64,000 nt of DNA from Bradyrhizobium sp. AS23.2 (GCF_001908185.1 NZ_LGHM01000006.1:1-64000); one strand, 5' to 3'. Shown: positions 7,671 through 17,030, counted from the first letter of the stretch. Program-made: numbers and translations. The notes: generated by a model from the sequence alone, not told the origin.

Positions 7671-8096
7671 TTAATCGCAGTCCTGCCCCACCTTTTGCTC
7701 GGACGGTGCTTGCTCGGCCTCACCGGCCGTCATTTTCTTTGAGTGTTCAGTGGGCGCGGGACGGGTCTGCTCGACCGTGCCTGCCGTCCGATCCGGTGAC
7801 TGCGAGGAGGGTGCGGGCTCGATCTTCTTTGATTGCTCGGCAGCTGTAGGCTCGCTCTGCATCTGGCGTTGAGCGTCCTGCGACGATGTTGCAACATTCT
7901 CGGAGGCTTTGTTCATCGCAGATGTCGGCGGATGTTGGCTGGAATCAGTTGCTGTGGAACCAGTGGTTTGTCCGGTATAGCCTGGGACATTCCCCGATCC
8001 TGCATCGCGGCTCGCCATATTGCAGGGAGCCGCATACACGGCGCTGGCACTGGAGGCTAGCACCGCACCCAAGATCATAAGCCTGTTAGCAAGCAT
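7671..8096 (-). CDS. Secreted, disordered Gln/Ser/Thr-rich protein (141 aa)
   Basis: The start ATG follows GAAGGAGAAAGACT. Residues 1-22 (MLANRLMILGAVLASSASAV, then YA) form a clear signal peptide with cleavage near AYA-AP. The mature part is low-complexity, rich in Gln, Ser, Thr, Pro and Glu, with repeated EQSKK/EHSKK and APSSQ/APSEQ elements, and no hydrophobic core. Two cysteines lie near the ends (CNMAS after the signal peptide, and the C-terminal CD). A periplasmic disordered protein is the best description. I do not recognise a family, and no enzymatic role can be inferred. Confidence 0.65.
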   Translation of the reverse strand: MLANRLMILGAVLASSASAVYAAPCNMASRDAGSGNVPGYTGQTTGSTATDSSQHPPTSAMNKASENVATSSQDAQRQMQSEPTAAEQSKKIEPAPSSQSPDRTAGTVEQTRPAPTEHSKKMTAGEAEQAPSEQKVGQDCD

Positions 8097-8768
8097 AGTC
8101 TTTCTCCTTCGTTAGACACTAAACGAACTAAACAAAACTTCTGTTCCGGTGTTTCGCCGCTGCATGATCGGCACGTCGGTCGATCACGTTGTTCGTGTTC
8201 GGATGATAGCTGCAGCGCACCAGAGCGTGTCGATCTGCTCGGCAAGGATGGATAGGACGCCGAACGAGGCGCCCGGTCTCTAGCCGGCGACCATGACGTT
8301 GAGCTGTGGCAGGAGGATCGCCGCCTCGCAACGTTCCGGCACCACGAGTGGCTTAGTGCCTAGATCGCTTCCCGCCCAAGGGAGCGTTCTCTCCGGCTAC
8401 CGCTCGAGACGACGTTACGATGGTTCTTTCGAGAGGAATGCGTAATGCGCTGCGGCAGGCGCAGCTTTATGGCTAATTAGTCCGGCTGAACACCATGCTT
8501 CACATCCCCGGAATCAGCCATCCGGTTTGCACCAAGTCTTTCGCGCTTCGTATGGTCGAGGGCGGTTGGTTGACAAAGGACGGAGATCGATACCAGCTAC
8601 CCCACGGCGTGAGACACCTGACTTGAGCGCCAGGACGCAAGCGGGCTCGCAGTTGGAGTTGACTGAACCTGGGCATCATCGCTGAAGACAGCGACTGCGA
8701 ACTTCGCGCTCGGAAAGTCCGGTCAGGCCCTCAAGAGCCTGCCGTTGGTCTCATCGGGAGTAACGCAC
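8097..8768. other. Intergenic stretch, no gene recognised
   Basis: About 670 bases between two tiny genes. The minus-strand frame at 8128-8331 is arginine-rich and has no binding site. I see no repeats or hairpins that stand out. Confidence 0.4.
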
Positions 8769-8933
8769 ATGGTAGATCTTCCGTCTCAAAACGACATTGA
8801 GCAACGCGCATATGAGCTCTGGCAGCAAGCCGGAATGCCGGAGGGGCGAGACCAAGAGTTCTATTTGGAAGCAGAGCGACAGCTGAAGGAAGAGCTGGTT
8901 CGCCACGAACTCAAGACGCCAGATACGCTGTAG
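8769..8933 (+). CDS. DUF2934-type small protein (54 aa)
   Basis: The start at the ATG giving MVDLPSQNDIEQRAYELWQQ follows GGGAG by about ten bases; upstream in-frame starts add only eight residues. The pattern RAYELWQQAGMPEGRDQEFY, followed by an acidic/basic helix ending ERQLKEEL, is typical of DUF2934 proteins, which are short, often stress-linked and abundant in rhizobia. Their biochemical role is unknown. The protein is soluble, with no signal peptide and no cysteine. The gene is isolated, with more than 300 bases of apparent non-coding DNA on each side. Confidence 0.75.
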   Translation: MVDLPSQNDIEQRAYELWQQAGMPEGRDQEFYLEAERQLKEELVRHELKTPDTL

Positions 8934-9278
8934 AGCTGCGGTGAGAGTCGCTTCCGCGAAACTCCAATCGACGCGGCGTACTTTTCGGCGGTCCAAATTC
9001 GCTGTTCGCGGCAGATCGGCTGAAACGTCATCTGGAGCACGCTGACGAAACAAGGAGCGCACCAAGCCATATGAGGGGCATCCTCGTCTCCTGCACCGGT
9101 GAACGCCGAGAGGTTGCTCCCGCCTAGGACCGCCGTCCATTCGAGGTCCGACCGGAGCTCCCGGGATTTCGAAGGAACCTTGGAAACCACCGGACGCAGT
9201 AAGCGCGCCGCATGTCCGCTGCGGACCACACTCTCCGAAACTGAGACTATGCCGATCCTGGTTCTAGAAGCATCCTGC
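8934..9278. other. Intergenic stretch, no gene recognised
   Basis: About 345 bases with no frame that has a binding site and a protein-like composition. No repeat or terminator is evident. Confidence 0.4.
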
Positions 9279-9461
9279 TTACTCTTCGTCCGGCTCGCGC
9301 ACGACCGGCAGTTCGTCTGCGCGGTCCTCTTCTTCGTCCTCTTCGTCCTCGTCCGCTTCGTCTTCATCAGGATCTCGGGGCGGCATCGTGTTGCCCATGA
9401 TCACGACGGGACGCCAGTCGATCAACCTGGTGGAAAATTCCTCGAGGTTGTGTGGGGTCAT
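9279..9461 (-). CDS. Very acidic small protein (60 aa)
   Basis: The start ATG follows CGAGGAGCAACAAC, a good Shine-Dalgarno site. The product has a neutral N-terminal half (MTPHNLEEFSTRLIDWRPV, then VIMGNTMPPRD) and a second half that is almost only Asp and Glu (about residues 31-47), ending ELPVVREPDEE. No family is recognised. Such proteins may mimic nucleic acid or act as small chaperones, but nothing here proves a role. It forms part of the group of tiny minus-strand genes in this region. Confidence 0.65.
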   Translation of the reverse strand: MTPHNLEEFSTRLIDWRPVVIMGNTMPPRDPDEDEADEDEEDEEEDRADELPVVREPDEE

Positions 9462-9508
9462 GTTGTTGCTCCTCGGATGTGCCCCTAGGGAATTTTATCC
9501 CCGGGGGA

Positions 9509-9742
9509 TCACCGGCCGGCAGGATTTCTGGCCGCCCCGTTGCCCAACACCGGCTGGCCTGGTGCGCGGTCCAATGGCGGATGTGGCCTAGCGAGGCCCG
9601 TCGCACCGGGCGGAGTCTCGTTGTTAGCCGTCCTTGTGTCGACCCGCTCAAGCGTGGTGGCGAGCGCCGCGAGTATTGCGATTATCATCGAGGCGGCGAA
9701 AAGCACGACGGCGTTACGGTGGCTGTTCCGCTCGTTACTCAT
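9509..9742 (-). CDS. Small membrane-anchored hypothetical protein (77 aa)
   Basis: GGAGGTCCCTC directly precedes the ATG. MSNERNSHRN is followed by one hydrophobic helix (AVVLFAASMIIAILAALATT) and then a hydrophilic Pro/Arg-rich tail (about 45 residues). The layout suggests an inner-membrane anchor with the tail in the periplasm or cytoplasm. The tail has no recognisable domain. The gene is 47 bases upstream of the acidic small protein gene on the same strand, so the two could share a transcript. Confidence 0.55.
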   Translation of the reverse strand: MSNERNSHRNAVVLFAASMIIAILAALATTLERVDTRTANNETPPGATGLARPHPPLDRAPGQPVLGNGAARNPAGR

Positions 9743-9899
9743 GAGGGACCTCCACTCTAACGTAGAAACGTTATCCGGCTTGGATGGTTCCCACGCGCAA
9801 CCGGCTGGATTTGCAGACGTTCCCGGCCGGTCAGGCCATGTCTGCCCTGCCCCTGGAAGCGGACAATCCCGGATTTATAAGTATACGCCTTAGTACCTA

Positions 9900-10493
9900 C
9901 TATTCAACGATCGGTACATGATTCGCCGCTGTCCGCGGTGCCGTTCCATCAATACGCGGGTCGTCTGCAATCTCGATCTGGCGGCGGAACGCGCGGAAGC
10001 CGGAGCGCTGATAGAACGCGACGGCTGACGGATGATCGAAGGTGCAGGTGTGCACCCAGAAACGGCTGACGTCCCGCGACCAGGCGATCTCCAGCGCACG
10101 ATTCATCAGGAATCGGGCGGCGCCGGTGCCGATGAATTTTGCGGTGACGCCGAAATAGAGCAGCTGGCATTCGCCAGGCACACTGAAATCGAGTTCCAGC
10201 AGGCCTTCATCTTGGCCGTCAACGACCAGCCCGTAGAGCTCGACGCCGGGCGCGTGGATCCGCCCGGCGAGATCGGCGTCATCGATCCCGACCCGGGTGA
10301 ACCACAGCCACTCCTCGCCGACGCGGCGGTAAAGATCGCGATACCAATCGAGCGCGGGCGGCTCGACCTTGCGCAAGGACCACGCGCCCGGGGGATCGTC
10401 ACGGCGCGCCGGACGCGCGGTCATCTCCAGATGCGTGACGACCGCTGCAATCTTGCCGGCAGGAATGTCGGAATAGCCGTCGGGGAGGATCAT
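9900..10493 (-). CDS. GNAT-family N-acetyltransferase
   Basis: GNAT enzymes transfer an acetyl group from acetyl-CoA to an amine. The 197-residue protein has the central beta-strand and CoA-binding segment QLLYFGVTAKFIGTGAARFL (about residues 110-130), in place of the usual R/QxxGxG/A. This is followed by MNRALEIAWSRDVSRFWVHT and the C-terminal HPSAVAFYQRSGFRAFRR motif typical of the family. The ATG follows GAGAGG. It is cytosolic. The substrate (antibiotic, protein or small amine) cannot be inferred, and the neighbours do not help: a repeat-rich gap separates it from the acylase gene. Confidence 0.85.
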   Translation of the reverse strand: MILPDGYSDIPAGKIAAVVTHLEMTARPARRDDPPGAWSLRKVEPPALDWYRDLYRRVGEEWLWFTRVGIDDADLAGRIHAPGVELYGLVVDGQDEGLLELDFSVPGECQLLYFGVTAKFIGTGAARFLMNRALEIAWSRDVSRFWVHTCTFDHPSAVAFYQRSGFRAFRRQIEIADDPRIDGTAPRTAANHVPIVE

Positions 10494-10566
10494 GGCAGCC
10501 TCTCAGTGGAGTCAGGGCGCTGATCGAAGCGGGAATGCGCCCCTATAGACCTGTACCCCCTCAGCC

Positions 10567-10616
10567 GGAACGCATCTAGCGATGCGTTCCGACCTCTCCC
10601 CGCAAGCGGGGCGAGG
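10567..10616. repeat. Palindromic repeat with two adjacent hairpins
   Basis: GGAACGCATC (10567-10576) and GATGCGTTCC (10581-10590) form a perfect 10-bp stem with loop TAGC. Immediately after comes CCTCTCCCCGCAAGCGGGGCGAGG, a partial member of the repeat family also found near 14.8, 56.8 and 63.0 kb. It lies between two same-strand genes and could act as a terminator for the acylase transcript. Confidence 0.7.
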
Positions 10617-10639
10617 TGAAGCGGAGTTTTCGGCGCCGA

Positions 10640-13087
10640 TCACTTCGGCATCAAGGTGATCGCCTCGGCGGTCGCAGCTTCGACCGCCGGGAGGCTATAG
10701 AGCAGCGGGACATATTGCCCCGTCGCCCACAGCGGCGCGAGGTCGCGATAGTGGCCGCTGAAGGGATCGCCCGATTGGCCCGGCGTGTTGATGGTGCGGC
10801 TCGCATCCCAATTGCCGACATCGAGCACCATGCGAAACGAGGCGCCGGAGATGAGCTGATAGTCGGAGCGGCGGTAGGTGGCGGCGCGTGGCACATTGGC
10901 GGCACCGCCAAAGGCGAGCGGACCGACCGACAATTGCGCTGATGTCGCCTTGTCGGCGAGCGGCATCAGCGCGTGGTCGAATTTGGCGACATGCAAGCGG
11001 CCCCAGCGCCAGGTGGAGGAGTCGACACCGAGCTTGCCTGCGACGTCGGCAACCGCAGCTCCCAGGCTCTCACGCAGCACCTGGTCGCGTGCGGCGGCCG
11101 GATCGGAGCCGAGCGCTGCGTCCGGAGCTTCGAGATAGGCGACGATCGCCGAAATGCTGGACGCTTCGGGCGCGATCAGGCCCGCCGCCTTGGGCGCCGT
11201 GGTCTTCAAGAGCACCGGACCGAGATGATTGGCGATCCAGACCTCGAACACGGCGGCCGCGGCGCTGTCGGCGGCATCGCGCGCGTCCCATGGCTTGAGC
11301 AGCTCGAGGCCCTTCTTCACGTTGGCATCGTCGGAGGACAGCGGCTGCAACAGCTTGACCAGTCGCCGGCCGAGCATCGCGGTGTCGTCGTTCTGCAGGT
11401 CCATCGCGTCGGCGAGCGTCACCTTGCTGTTCGCAGCGAGCACCTCGGTGATCCGCTGCCATCGCGCGCTGTCGGACCATTCGAAGCCAACCTTGCGTTC
11501 GCTGACGGGGTAATCGGCCGGAAGGTTCATCTGGTTGGCCGTGGCGAGAAAACCCTGCTTCGGCTGATAGGCCTTCGGCAACTCGTCGAGCGAAAGGAAG
11601 CCGTTCCATTCATAGCGGCCGTCGCCGGGCACCGGCATCAGGCCGTCATAGTTGGCGCGGCGCGGAGTCTTGCCGGCGGCAACCCAGCCGATATTGCCGC
11701 GCGTGTCGGCATAGACCTGGTTCTCCGACGGCGCGCCCCAACGGCGCATGGCCGCGAGAAAACCGTTCCAGTCCTTCGCGGTCATGTAATCCGACGAGCC
11801 GAAATAGGCAGAGGTGCCGGGCTCGAACCAGATCGAACGTACGGCGAAGGCACGCTTGTTGCCCTCATCGACATAGATCACCGGGCCGTGCCGGGTGAAT
11901 TTCAGCGCGAGGTCGCGATCGGCCTCGCCCTTCACCTGCTCTTTCTCGTGGACGATGCGCATGTCCTCCCAGCCATTGCCAAAGCGGTACTGGTTGGGAT
12001 TCTCAGGATTGAGCTCGTAGACGTAGAGGTCTTCCTGGTCGACGTTGAAGATGGTGAGGCCGAAGGCGATTGTGCCATTATGGCCGATCGAGATGCCGGG
12101 CAGCGCCGGCTCGCCCGCGCCGATCACGGAGAGGCCCGGCGCGTTGAGCCCGACGATGTAGCGCAGCGATGGCACGCTGTGCTCGCGATGCGGATCGTTG
12201 GCAAGGATCGGGCGACCCGTCGCGGTGCGCGAGGCCGCGATCACCCAGTTGTTCGAGCCGATGGTGTCGCGCTGCTGGTCGGCCTCGGTGAGGTATTTGT
12301 CAGGATCATGCGCGAGCGCGGCCTGACGGTCCTTCGGCTGCGCGAAGGCCACCGGGCGCGTCGCGAGGTCATAGGCCGCGAGCACCGCCTTCGGCACGCT
12401 GCAGGGATCGAGGCCGTCCGGAACTTTCGTCGTCCAGGCCGGCTCGAGCTTGACGCGAAACCGATCGGCCTCGAGGCCGGCCGCGCAGGCGACCAGCGAG
12501 CGCTTGACCTCCGAGGCAACGTTGCGCGTCAGCCCGTGGCTGCGGATGCGGACGACGTCCTCCGCCGTCCAGGGATCGGGCATGGTGCCGGCAATCCTGA
12601 ACTCGATCGGCAATGCGCGCTTGCCCGCGCGGACATCGGCGACATAGGCATTGATGCCGGCGACGAAGGCCTCCGCATAGGTCTTCGCCTTGGGGCCATA
12701 GGCCGCCCACTCCGCATTCATGTCGCCGCGATAGAGGAAGAGCCGCAGCGCCTTGTCCTGCTCGGCATAGGCCGGGCCGAAATCCCTGGCGAGCAAGCCG
12801 AGGCCGCGCTTGCGCCAGAGATCGATCTGCCAGAGCCGGTCACGCGCAGCGTTGAAGCCTTGCAGGAAGAAGAGGTCGTGCTCGTTGCCGGCATAGATGT
12901 GCGGAATGCCCCAGACATCGACCAGGATTTGGGCGGGGCCGTTGAGACCGGCAACATCAGTCTTGATCTGCCGTGCGCTTCCGAGCGGGTTCGCCTTCTC
13001 GCGCGCGATGGCCGTCGAGGTGAGCAGTGCGGCGCAGATCGCTGCGCCGAAGAGCTTTTGGATGACCCGGTTGAAATCCGTGTTCAT
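10640..13087 (-). CDS. Penicillin acylase family protein (N-terminal nucleophile hydrolase)
   Basis: Members hydrolyse amide bonds of beta-lactams, N-acyl homoserine lactones or related compounds in the periplasm, after self-cleavage into two chains. The 815-residue precursor has a signal peptide (about residues 1-28, ending STAIA-RE). The alpha-chain start is VDVWGIPHIYAGNEHDLFF. A spacer is followed by the maturation site DTIG-SNNWVIA, where Ser278 becomes the N-terminal nucleophile. Other family signatures are ILANDPHREHSVPS, PGISIGHNGTIAFGLT and, near the C-terminus, GQSGDPFSGHYRDLAPLW. The gene starts 47 bases after glycerol kinase on the same strand, so they may be co-transcribed. Quorum-signal versus beta-lactam specificity cannot be decided from sequence. 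Confidence 0.9.
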   Translation of the reverse strand: MNTDFNRVIQKLFGAAICAALLTSTAIAREKANPLGSARQIKTDVAGLNGPAQILVDVWGIPHIYAGNEHDLFFLQGFNAARDRLWQIDLWRKRGLGLLARDFGPAYAEQDKALRLFLYRGDMNAEWAAYGPKAKTYAEAFVAGINAYVADVRAGKRALPIEFRIAGTMPDPWTAEDVVRIRSHGLTRNVASEVKRSLVACAAGLEADRFRVKLEPAWTTKVPDGLDPCSVPKAVLAAYDLATRPVAFAQPKDRQAALAHDPDKYLTEADQQRDTIGSNNWVIAASRTATGRPILANDPHREHSVPSLRYIVGLNAPGLSVIGAGEPALPGISIGHNGTIAFGLTIFNVDQEDLYVYELNPENPNQYRFGNGWEDMRIVHEKEQVKGEADRDLALKFTRHGPVIYVDEGNKRAFAVRSIWFEPGTSAYFGSSDYMTAKDWNGFLAAMRRWGAPSENQVYADTRGNIGWVAAGKTPRRANYDGLMPVPGDGRYEWNGFLSLDELPKAYQPKQGFLATANQMNLPADYPVSERKVGFEWSDSARWQRITEVLAANSKVTLADAMDLQNDDTAMLGRRLVKLLQPLSSDDANVKKGLELLKPWDARDAADSAAAAVFEVWIANHLGPVLLKTTAPKAAGLIAPEASSISAIVAYLEAPDAALGSDPAAARDQVLRESLGAAVADVAGKLGVDSSTWRWGRLHVAKFDHALMPLADKATSAQLSVGPLAFGGAANVPRAATYRRSDYQLISGASFRMVLDVGNWDASRTINTPGQSGDPFSGHYRDLAPLWATGQYVPLLYSLPAVEAATAEAITLMPK

Positions 13088-13134
13088 TGTCGTTTCTCCC
13101 GTTGTTATTGATTGGGGCGCGTCATGCGCGCCTG

Positions 13135-14634
13135 CTATTCCCCCTCGTCGCTCGCCAGCACGCCCTTCACCGCGCGCTCCCAGCCTGCGAGCTTCCGCTC
13201 CCTTGTCGCCTGGCTCATGTTCGGCTTGAAGCGGTGCTCCAGGCGCCAGTTGTCGGCAAACTTCGTCGGCTCGGGATAGACGCCGGCCTGGAGGCCGGCG
13301 AGGTAGGCGGCCCCCAATGCCGTGGTCTCCTGGATCACGGGGCGGTCGACGGGCGCGTTGAGCAGATCGGCGAGGCGCTGCATGGTCCAGTCGGACGCGG
13401 TCATGCCACCGTCGACGCGGAGCACGTTCTCCGCCTTCTCACCGGGCCAGTCGGCGCGCATCGCCTCGCGCAGGTCGTAGGTCTGGTAACACACGCTCTC
13501 CAGCGCGGCATGAGCGAGCTCGGCGGGGCCGGTGTTGCGGGTGAGGCCGAACAGCGCGCCGCGCACGCGAGGATTCCAGTAGGGTGCCCCCATGCCGACG
13601 AAGGACGGCACGAGATAGACGCTCTGCATGGAATCGGACTGGTCGGCGAGCGGGCCGGTCTCGGCCGCGTGCTTGATGATGCCGAGGCCGTCGCGCAGCC
13701 ACTGCACCGCGCTGCCTGCGACGAAGATCGAGCCTTCGAGCGCATAGGTGCGTTTTCCGTCGAGCTGATAGGCGACGGTGGTCAGCAGCTTGTTTTTGGA
13801 GACGACAGGCGTGGTGCCGGTGTTGAGCAGCGCGAAGCAGCCGGTGCCGTAGGTCGATTTGATCATGCCGGGGCGGAAGCAGGCCTGGCCGATGGTCGCG
13901 GCCTGCTGGTCGCCGGCGATGCCGGAGATCGCAATGGGGCCGCCGAACAGATCCGGCTCGCTCTCGCCGAAGCGGGCGGAGGAATCCTTCACCTCGGGCA
14001 GCATCGAACGCGGCACGCCGATGATCTCCAGCAGCTCGTCGTCCCACTGGCCGGTGTGGATGTTGAACAGCAGCGTTCGCGAGGCGTTGGTGGCGTCGGT
14101 GGCGTGCACCTTGCCGCCGGTGAGGCGCCAGAGCAGGTAGCAATCGACGGTGCCGAACATCAGTTCGCCACGCGAGGCACGCGCCCGCGCGCCGGGGACC
14201 TGATCGAGGATCCAGGCGACCTTGGTGCCGGAGAAATAGGGATCGATGATCAGGCCGGTCTTCTGCGAGATCACCGGCTCCCGGCCGTCGGCTTTCAGCC
14301 TGGCGCAGACGTCGGCGGTGCGGCGGTCCTGCCAGACGATGGCGCGGTGCACGGCCTGGCCCGTGGCGCGATCCCACACCACGGTGGTCTCGCGCTGGTT
14401 GGTGATGCCGATCGCGGCGATATCCTTCGCGGTGATCCCCGCCTTCGCGATCGCTTCGCGGCAGACCGTCACGGTCGAGGTCCAGATGTCCTCCGGCTCG
14501 TGCTCGACCCAGCCTGAGGCCGGAAAATGCTGCGGAAACTCGGCTTGCGCGCTGGCGGCGATCGAGATGTCGCTGCGGAAGACGATGGCCCGCGAGGACG
14601 TGGTGCCCTGGTCGATGGCGAGGACGAAAGACAT
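13135..14634 (-). CDS. glpK: Glycerol kinase
   Basis: Glycerol kinase phosphorylates glycerol with ATP to sn-glycerol 3-phosphate in the cytosol. The 499-residue protein has the FGGY-family features throughout: phosphate-1 loop [17 protein letters not shown], the glycerol-binding stretch [68 protein letters not shown] and [15 protein letters not shown]. The length matches GlpK exactly. The ATG follows AAGGTAGC. No glpF or glpD lies nearby; the downstream gene is the acylase. A different sugar-kinase specificity is unlikely given the near-complete GlpK pattern. Confidence 0.95.
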   Translation of the reverse strand: MSFVLAIDQGTTSSRAIVFRSDISIAASAQAEFPQHFPASGWVEHEPEDIWTSTVTVCREAIAKAGITAKDIAAIGITNQRETTVVWDRATGQAVHRAIVWQDRRTADVCARLKADGREPVISQKTGLIIDPYFSGTKVAWILDQVPGARARASRGELMFGTVDCYLLWRLTGGKVHATDATNASRTLLFNIHTGQWDDELLEIIGVPRSMLPEVKDSSARFGESEPDLFGGPIAISGIAGDQQAATIGQACFRPGMIKSTYGTGCFALLNTGTTPVVSKNKLLTTVAYQLDGKRTYALEGSIFVAGSAVQWLRDGLGIIKHAAETGPLADQSDSMQSVYLVPSFVGMGAPYWNPRVRGALFGLTRNTGPAELAHAALESVCYQTYDLREAMRADWPGEKAENVLRVDGGMTASDWTMQRLADLLNAPVDRPVIQETTALGAAYLAGLQAGVYPEPTKFADNWRLEHRFKPNMSQATRERKLAGWERAVKGVLASDEGE

Positions 14635-14730
14635 GAAGCTACCTTGGCGTTTTCCCGTAATGGGTCATTGTGTCGCGCCAAAGGGAGCGGATTAGGGCCG
14701 GAAGGTCAATACCACCCGCATCGCCTTCGT

Positions 14731-14878
14731 TCACCTCGCCCCGCTTGCGGGGAGAGGTCGGAATTCAAGCGCAGCTTGAATTCCGGGTGAGGGGGACTCT
14801 CCGCGAACTCATCTCCAACGGCGCCCGCGGAGACGGCCCCTCACCCCAACCCTCTCCCCGCAAGAGCGGGGCGAGGGA
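14731..14878. repeat. Palindromic intergenic repeat (TCACCTCGCCCCGC... family)
   Basis: The block begins with TCACCTCGCCCCGCTTGCGG and ends with CTCTCCCCGCAAGAGCGGGG and GAGGGA. Its two ends are near-complementary, and internal AATTCAAGC/GCTTGAATT form another stem. The same architecture recurs at 56755-56902 and 62951-63096. It separates glpK from the SDR gene. Composite repeats of this kind are common in Bradyrhizobium genomes. Confidence 0.8.
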
Positions 14879-14887
14879 GTAGACCAC

Positions 14888-15661
14888 CTACACCGCCGCG
14901 GTGGTGACGCCGCCGTCGATGACGATGGTCTGCCCGGTCATGAAGCTCGAGGCGTCGGAGGCGAGGTAGGCGACGGCGCCGGCGATTTCGTCGGGTTCGC
15001 CGATGCGGCGGAGCGGGGTCGTGGCGGTGCGGCGCTTGAGGTTGGCTTCGTCTTCCCAGAGCGCGCGGGCGAAATCGGTTTTGACGAGACCGGGCGCGAT
15101 GCAGTTGACGCGGACGCCTTTCGGGCCCCATTCGCCGGCGAGCGAGCGGCACAGTGCGAAGTCGGCCGCCTTGGAGATGCCGTAGGCGCCGATCACGGTC
15201 GAGCCGCGCAGGCCGCCGATCGAGGAGATGATGACGACGGAGCCGCCTCCGCGCTCGGCCATTTGCGGGATCGTCAGCGCGGAGAGCCAGATGTTGCTCT
15301 TGACGTTCGAGCCCATGATCTTGTCGAAGGCCTCGTCGGTGATGTCGAGCAGCGGGCCGTAGTACGGGTTCACCGCGGCGTTGCAGACGAGGATGTCGAT
15401 CTTGCCGTAGTGCTTCGTCGCGCCCGAGATCAGCGCCTCGACCTCGTTTTTGCGCGCGATGTTGCAGGGAATGACGATGGCATCGCCGCCGGCCGCATTG
15501 ATGCCGTCTGCGACTTCCTTGCAGGCGTCGGCTTTCCGCGATGAGACCACGACCTTGGCGCCAAGCTTTGCCAGCAATTCGGCCGAGGAGCGGCCGATGC
15601 CGCGGCTGGAGCCGGTGACGACGGCGACTTTTCCGGTGAGATCGAACGGGGTGTTTTTCAT
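14888..15661 (-). CDS. SDR-family oxidoreductase
   Basis: Short-chain dehydrogenases reduce or oxidise hydroxyl/keto groups with NAD(P). The 257-residue protein has the Rossmann motif VVTGSSRGIGRSSAELL, NAA (VCNAAVNPYYGP), the catalytic Ser in IISSIGG and YGISKAA with Tyr and Lys, then the APGLVKTDFAR loop and the terminal GQTIVIDGG. The ATG follows GGGAGG by nine bases. It lies downstream of the two acyl-CoA dehydrogenase genes on the same strand, with a repeat in between. It may act on a hydroxyacyl-CoA or alcohol of that pathway, taking the place that pimE has in the R. palustris operon, but that is inference. Confidence 0.88.
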   Translation of the reverse strand: MKNTPFDLTGKVAVVTGSSRGIGRSSAELLAKLGAKVVVSSRKADACKEVADGINAAGGDAIVIPCNIARKNEVEALISGATKHYGKIDILVCNAAVNPYYGPLLDITDEAFDKIMGSNVKSNIWLSALTIPQMAERGGGSVVIISSIGGLRGSTVIGAYGISKAADFALCRSLAGEWGPKGVRVNCIAPGLVKTDFARALWEDEANLKRRTATTPLRRIGEPDEIAGAVAYLASDASSFMTGQTIVIDGGVTTAAV

Positions 15662-15692
15662 TGTTGTTGGGCCTCCCTGGTTCGGCGGACTC

Positions 15693-15778
15693 CGTCATTG
15701 CGAGCGAAGCGAAGCAATCCAGAATCTTTCCGCGGAGAAAGTCTGGATTGCTTCGTCGCTACGCTCCTCGCAATGACG
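15693..15778. repeat. Palindromic repeat, CGTCATTGCGAG... family
   Basis: The outer arms CGTCATTGCGAGCG and CGCTCCTCGCAATGACG pair, and the inner arms GAAGCAATCCAGA and TCTGGATTGCTTC pair, so the whole block folds as one long hairpin. Close relatives are at 35334-35450 and 54007-54092. Confidence 0.85.
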
Positions 15779-15835
15779 GTGGTGGCGAGATCCCGGGCTC
15801 ATCGCTTCGCGATGCCCCGGGATGACAGTTGCGAC

Positions 15836-16978
15836 TCAGATCAACCCGCCGGCATCCGCGACGCGGCGCTGGTGGTACTCGGTGTCACCGAAGCTGTTCT
15901 CGATCATGGTCAGGCGCTTGAAGTAGTGGCCGATCTTCGCCTCCATGGTCATGCCGATGCCGCCGTGGAGCTGGATCGACTGCTGGCCGACGAACTTCAG
16001 CGACTTGCCGATCTGCACCTTGGCCGCGGCGATCGCGTTCGAGCGCTCCTTGGCGCTCTCGAAATCGTTGGCCATGGTCGCGAACATCGACATCGATCTC
16101 GCCTGCTCGGCGGCGACGAACATGTCGGAAGCGCGGTGCTGCAGCGACTGGAACGAGCCGATCGCGACGCCGAACTGCTTGCGCGTCTTGATGTACTCGA
16201 CCGTGGTCTTGAGCGACTCGTCCATCAGGCCGACCGCCTCGGCGCAAAGCGCGACGCGGGCCTCATCGACGACGCGCTCGATCAGCGCGAGGCCGTCCTC
16301 GGGGTTGCCGATCGCGGCATCCGCGCCCACCTCGACACCGGTGAAGGTGATGTCGGCGGCGTGCAGGCCATCCTGGGTCGGATACGACTTCTTGGTCACG
16401 CCCTTGGCGTTCGCCGGCACCAGGAACACGCCGATGCCGGTCTTGTCGCGGCGATCGCCCTTGGTGCGGGCGGTGACGATCAGGGTCTCGGCGTTCTCGC
16501 CGTTGAGCACGACGAACTTTTCGCCGTCGATGACCCAGCCGTTGCCCTTCTTCTTCGCCGCCGTGGTGACATCGAACAGATCGTAGCGCGAGTTCTTCTC
16601 GAGCTGGGCGAAGGCGAGCGTCTTGCTGCCGTCGATGATGCCGGGCACGTGGGCCGCCTTCTGCGCATCGGAGCCGGCGTGACGCAGGAAGCCGCCGCCG
16701 ATCACGACCGTTGCCAAATAGGGCTCGAGCACCAGCGCCTTGCCGAGCGCTTCCATCACGATCATGGTCTCGACGCCGCCGCCGCCGAAGCCGCCATCGG
16801 CCTCCGCGAAGGGCAGGCCCAGAAGGCCCTGCTCGGCGAGCTTGCCCCAGACGACCTGGCTCCAGCCGCCCTTCTCCTTCATGTACTTCTTGCGCTGCTC
16901 GAAATCGTAGGAATCGGTCAGCAGGCCGTCGATGCTTTCCTTGAGAAGCCTCTGCTCCTCGGACAGATCAAAATCCAT
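15836..16978 (-). CDS. pimD: Acyl-CoA dehydrogenase, probable small subunit of pimeloyl-CoA dehydrogenase (PimD-like)
   Basis: FAD-dependent acyl-CoA dehydrogenases introduce the alpha-beta double bond in beta-oxidation. The start is the ATG at 16978 (MDFDLSEEQRLLKESIDGLL), four bases past GGAGAG; an upstream start adds four residues. Family features include FAQLEKNSRYDLFDVTT, the conserved TRKQFG segment in EYIKTRKQFGVAIGSFQSLQ, QLHGGIGMTMEAKIGHYFKR and the C-terminal GDTEYHQRRV. The substrate-loop motif is weaker than in the partner gene upstream. The two dehydrogenases probably form a heteromeric enzyme, as in R. palustris PimC/PimD. It is the last gene of the five-gene operon. Confidence 0.8.
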   Translation of the reverse strand: MDFDLSEEQRLLKESIDGLLTDSYDFEQRKKYMKEKGGWSQVVWGKLAEQGLLGLPFAEADGGFGGGGVETMIVMEALGKALVLEPYLATVVIGGGFLRHAGSDAQKAAHVPGIIDGSKTLAFAQLEKNSRYDLFDVTTAAKKKGNGWVIDGEKFVVLNGENAETLIVTARTKGDRRDKTGIGVFLVPANAKGVTKKSYPTQDGLHAADITFTGVEVGADAAIGNPEDGLALIERVVDEARVALCAEAVGLMDESLKTTVEYIKTRKQFGVAIGSFQSLQHRASDMFVAAEQARSMSMFATMANDFESAKERSNAIAAAKVQIGKSLKFVGQQSIQLHGGIGMTMEAKIGHYFKRLTMIENSFGDTEYHQRRVADAGGLI

Positions 16979-17030
16979 GTTTCTCTCCAAATTCGACGGT
17001 CATTTTCCCTGCCGTCGCCTCATCCTCAGA

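Noticed and set aside
8128-8331. 67-codon minus-strand frame
   Set aside because: Arg- and His-rich with no binding site; a few residues look protein-like in another frame, but too few to call a remnant.
10973-13111. 712-codon open frame antisense to the penicillin acylase gene
   Set aside because: It is a high-GC antisense shadow: composition is Arg/Ala/Gly-heavy with no domain or binding site, and the opposite frame is a complete enzyme.
13087-14517. 476-codon open frame antisense to glpK
   Set aside because: Same reason: shadow of a clear glycerol kinase, with no protein-like motifs.
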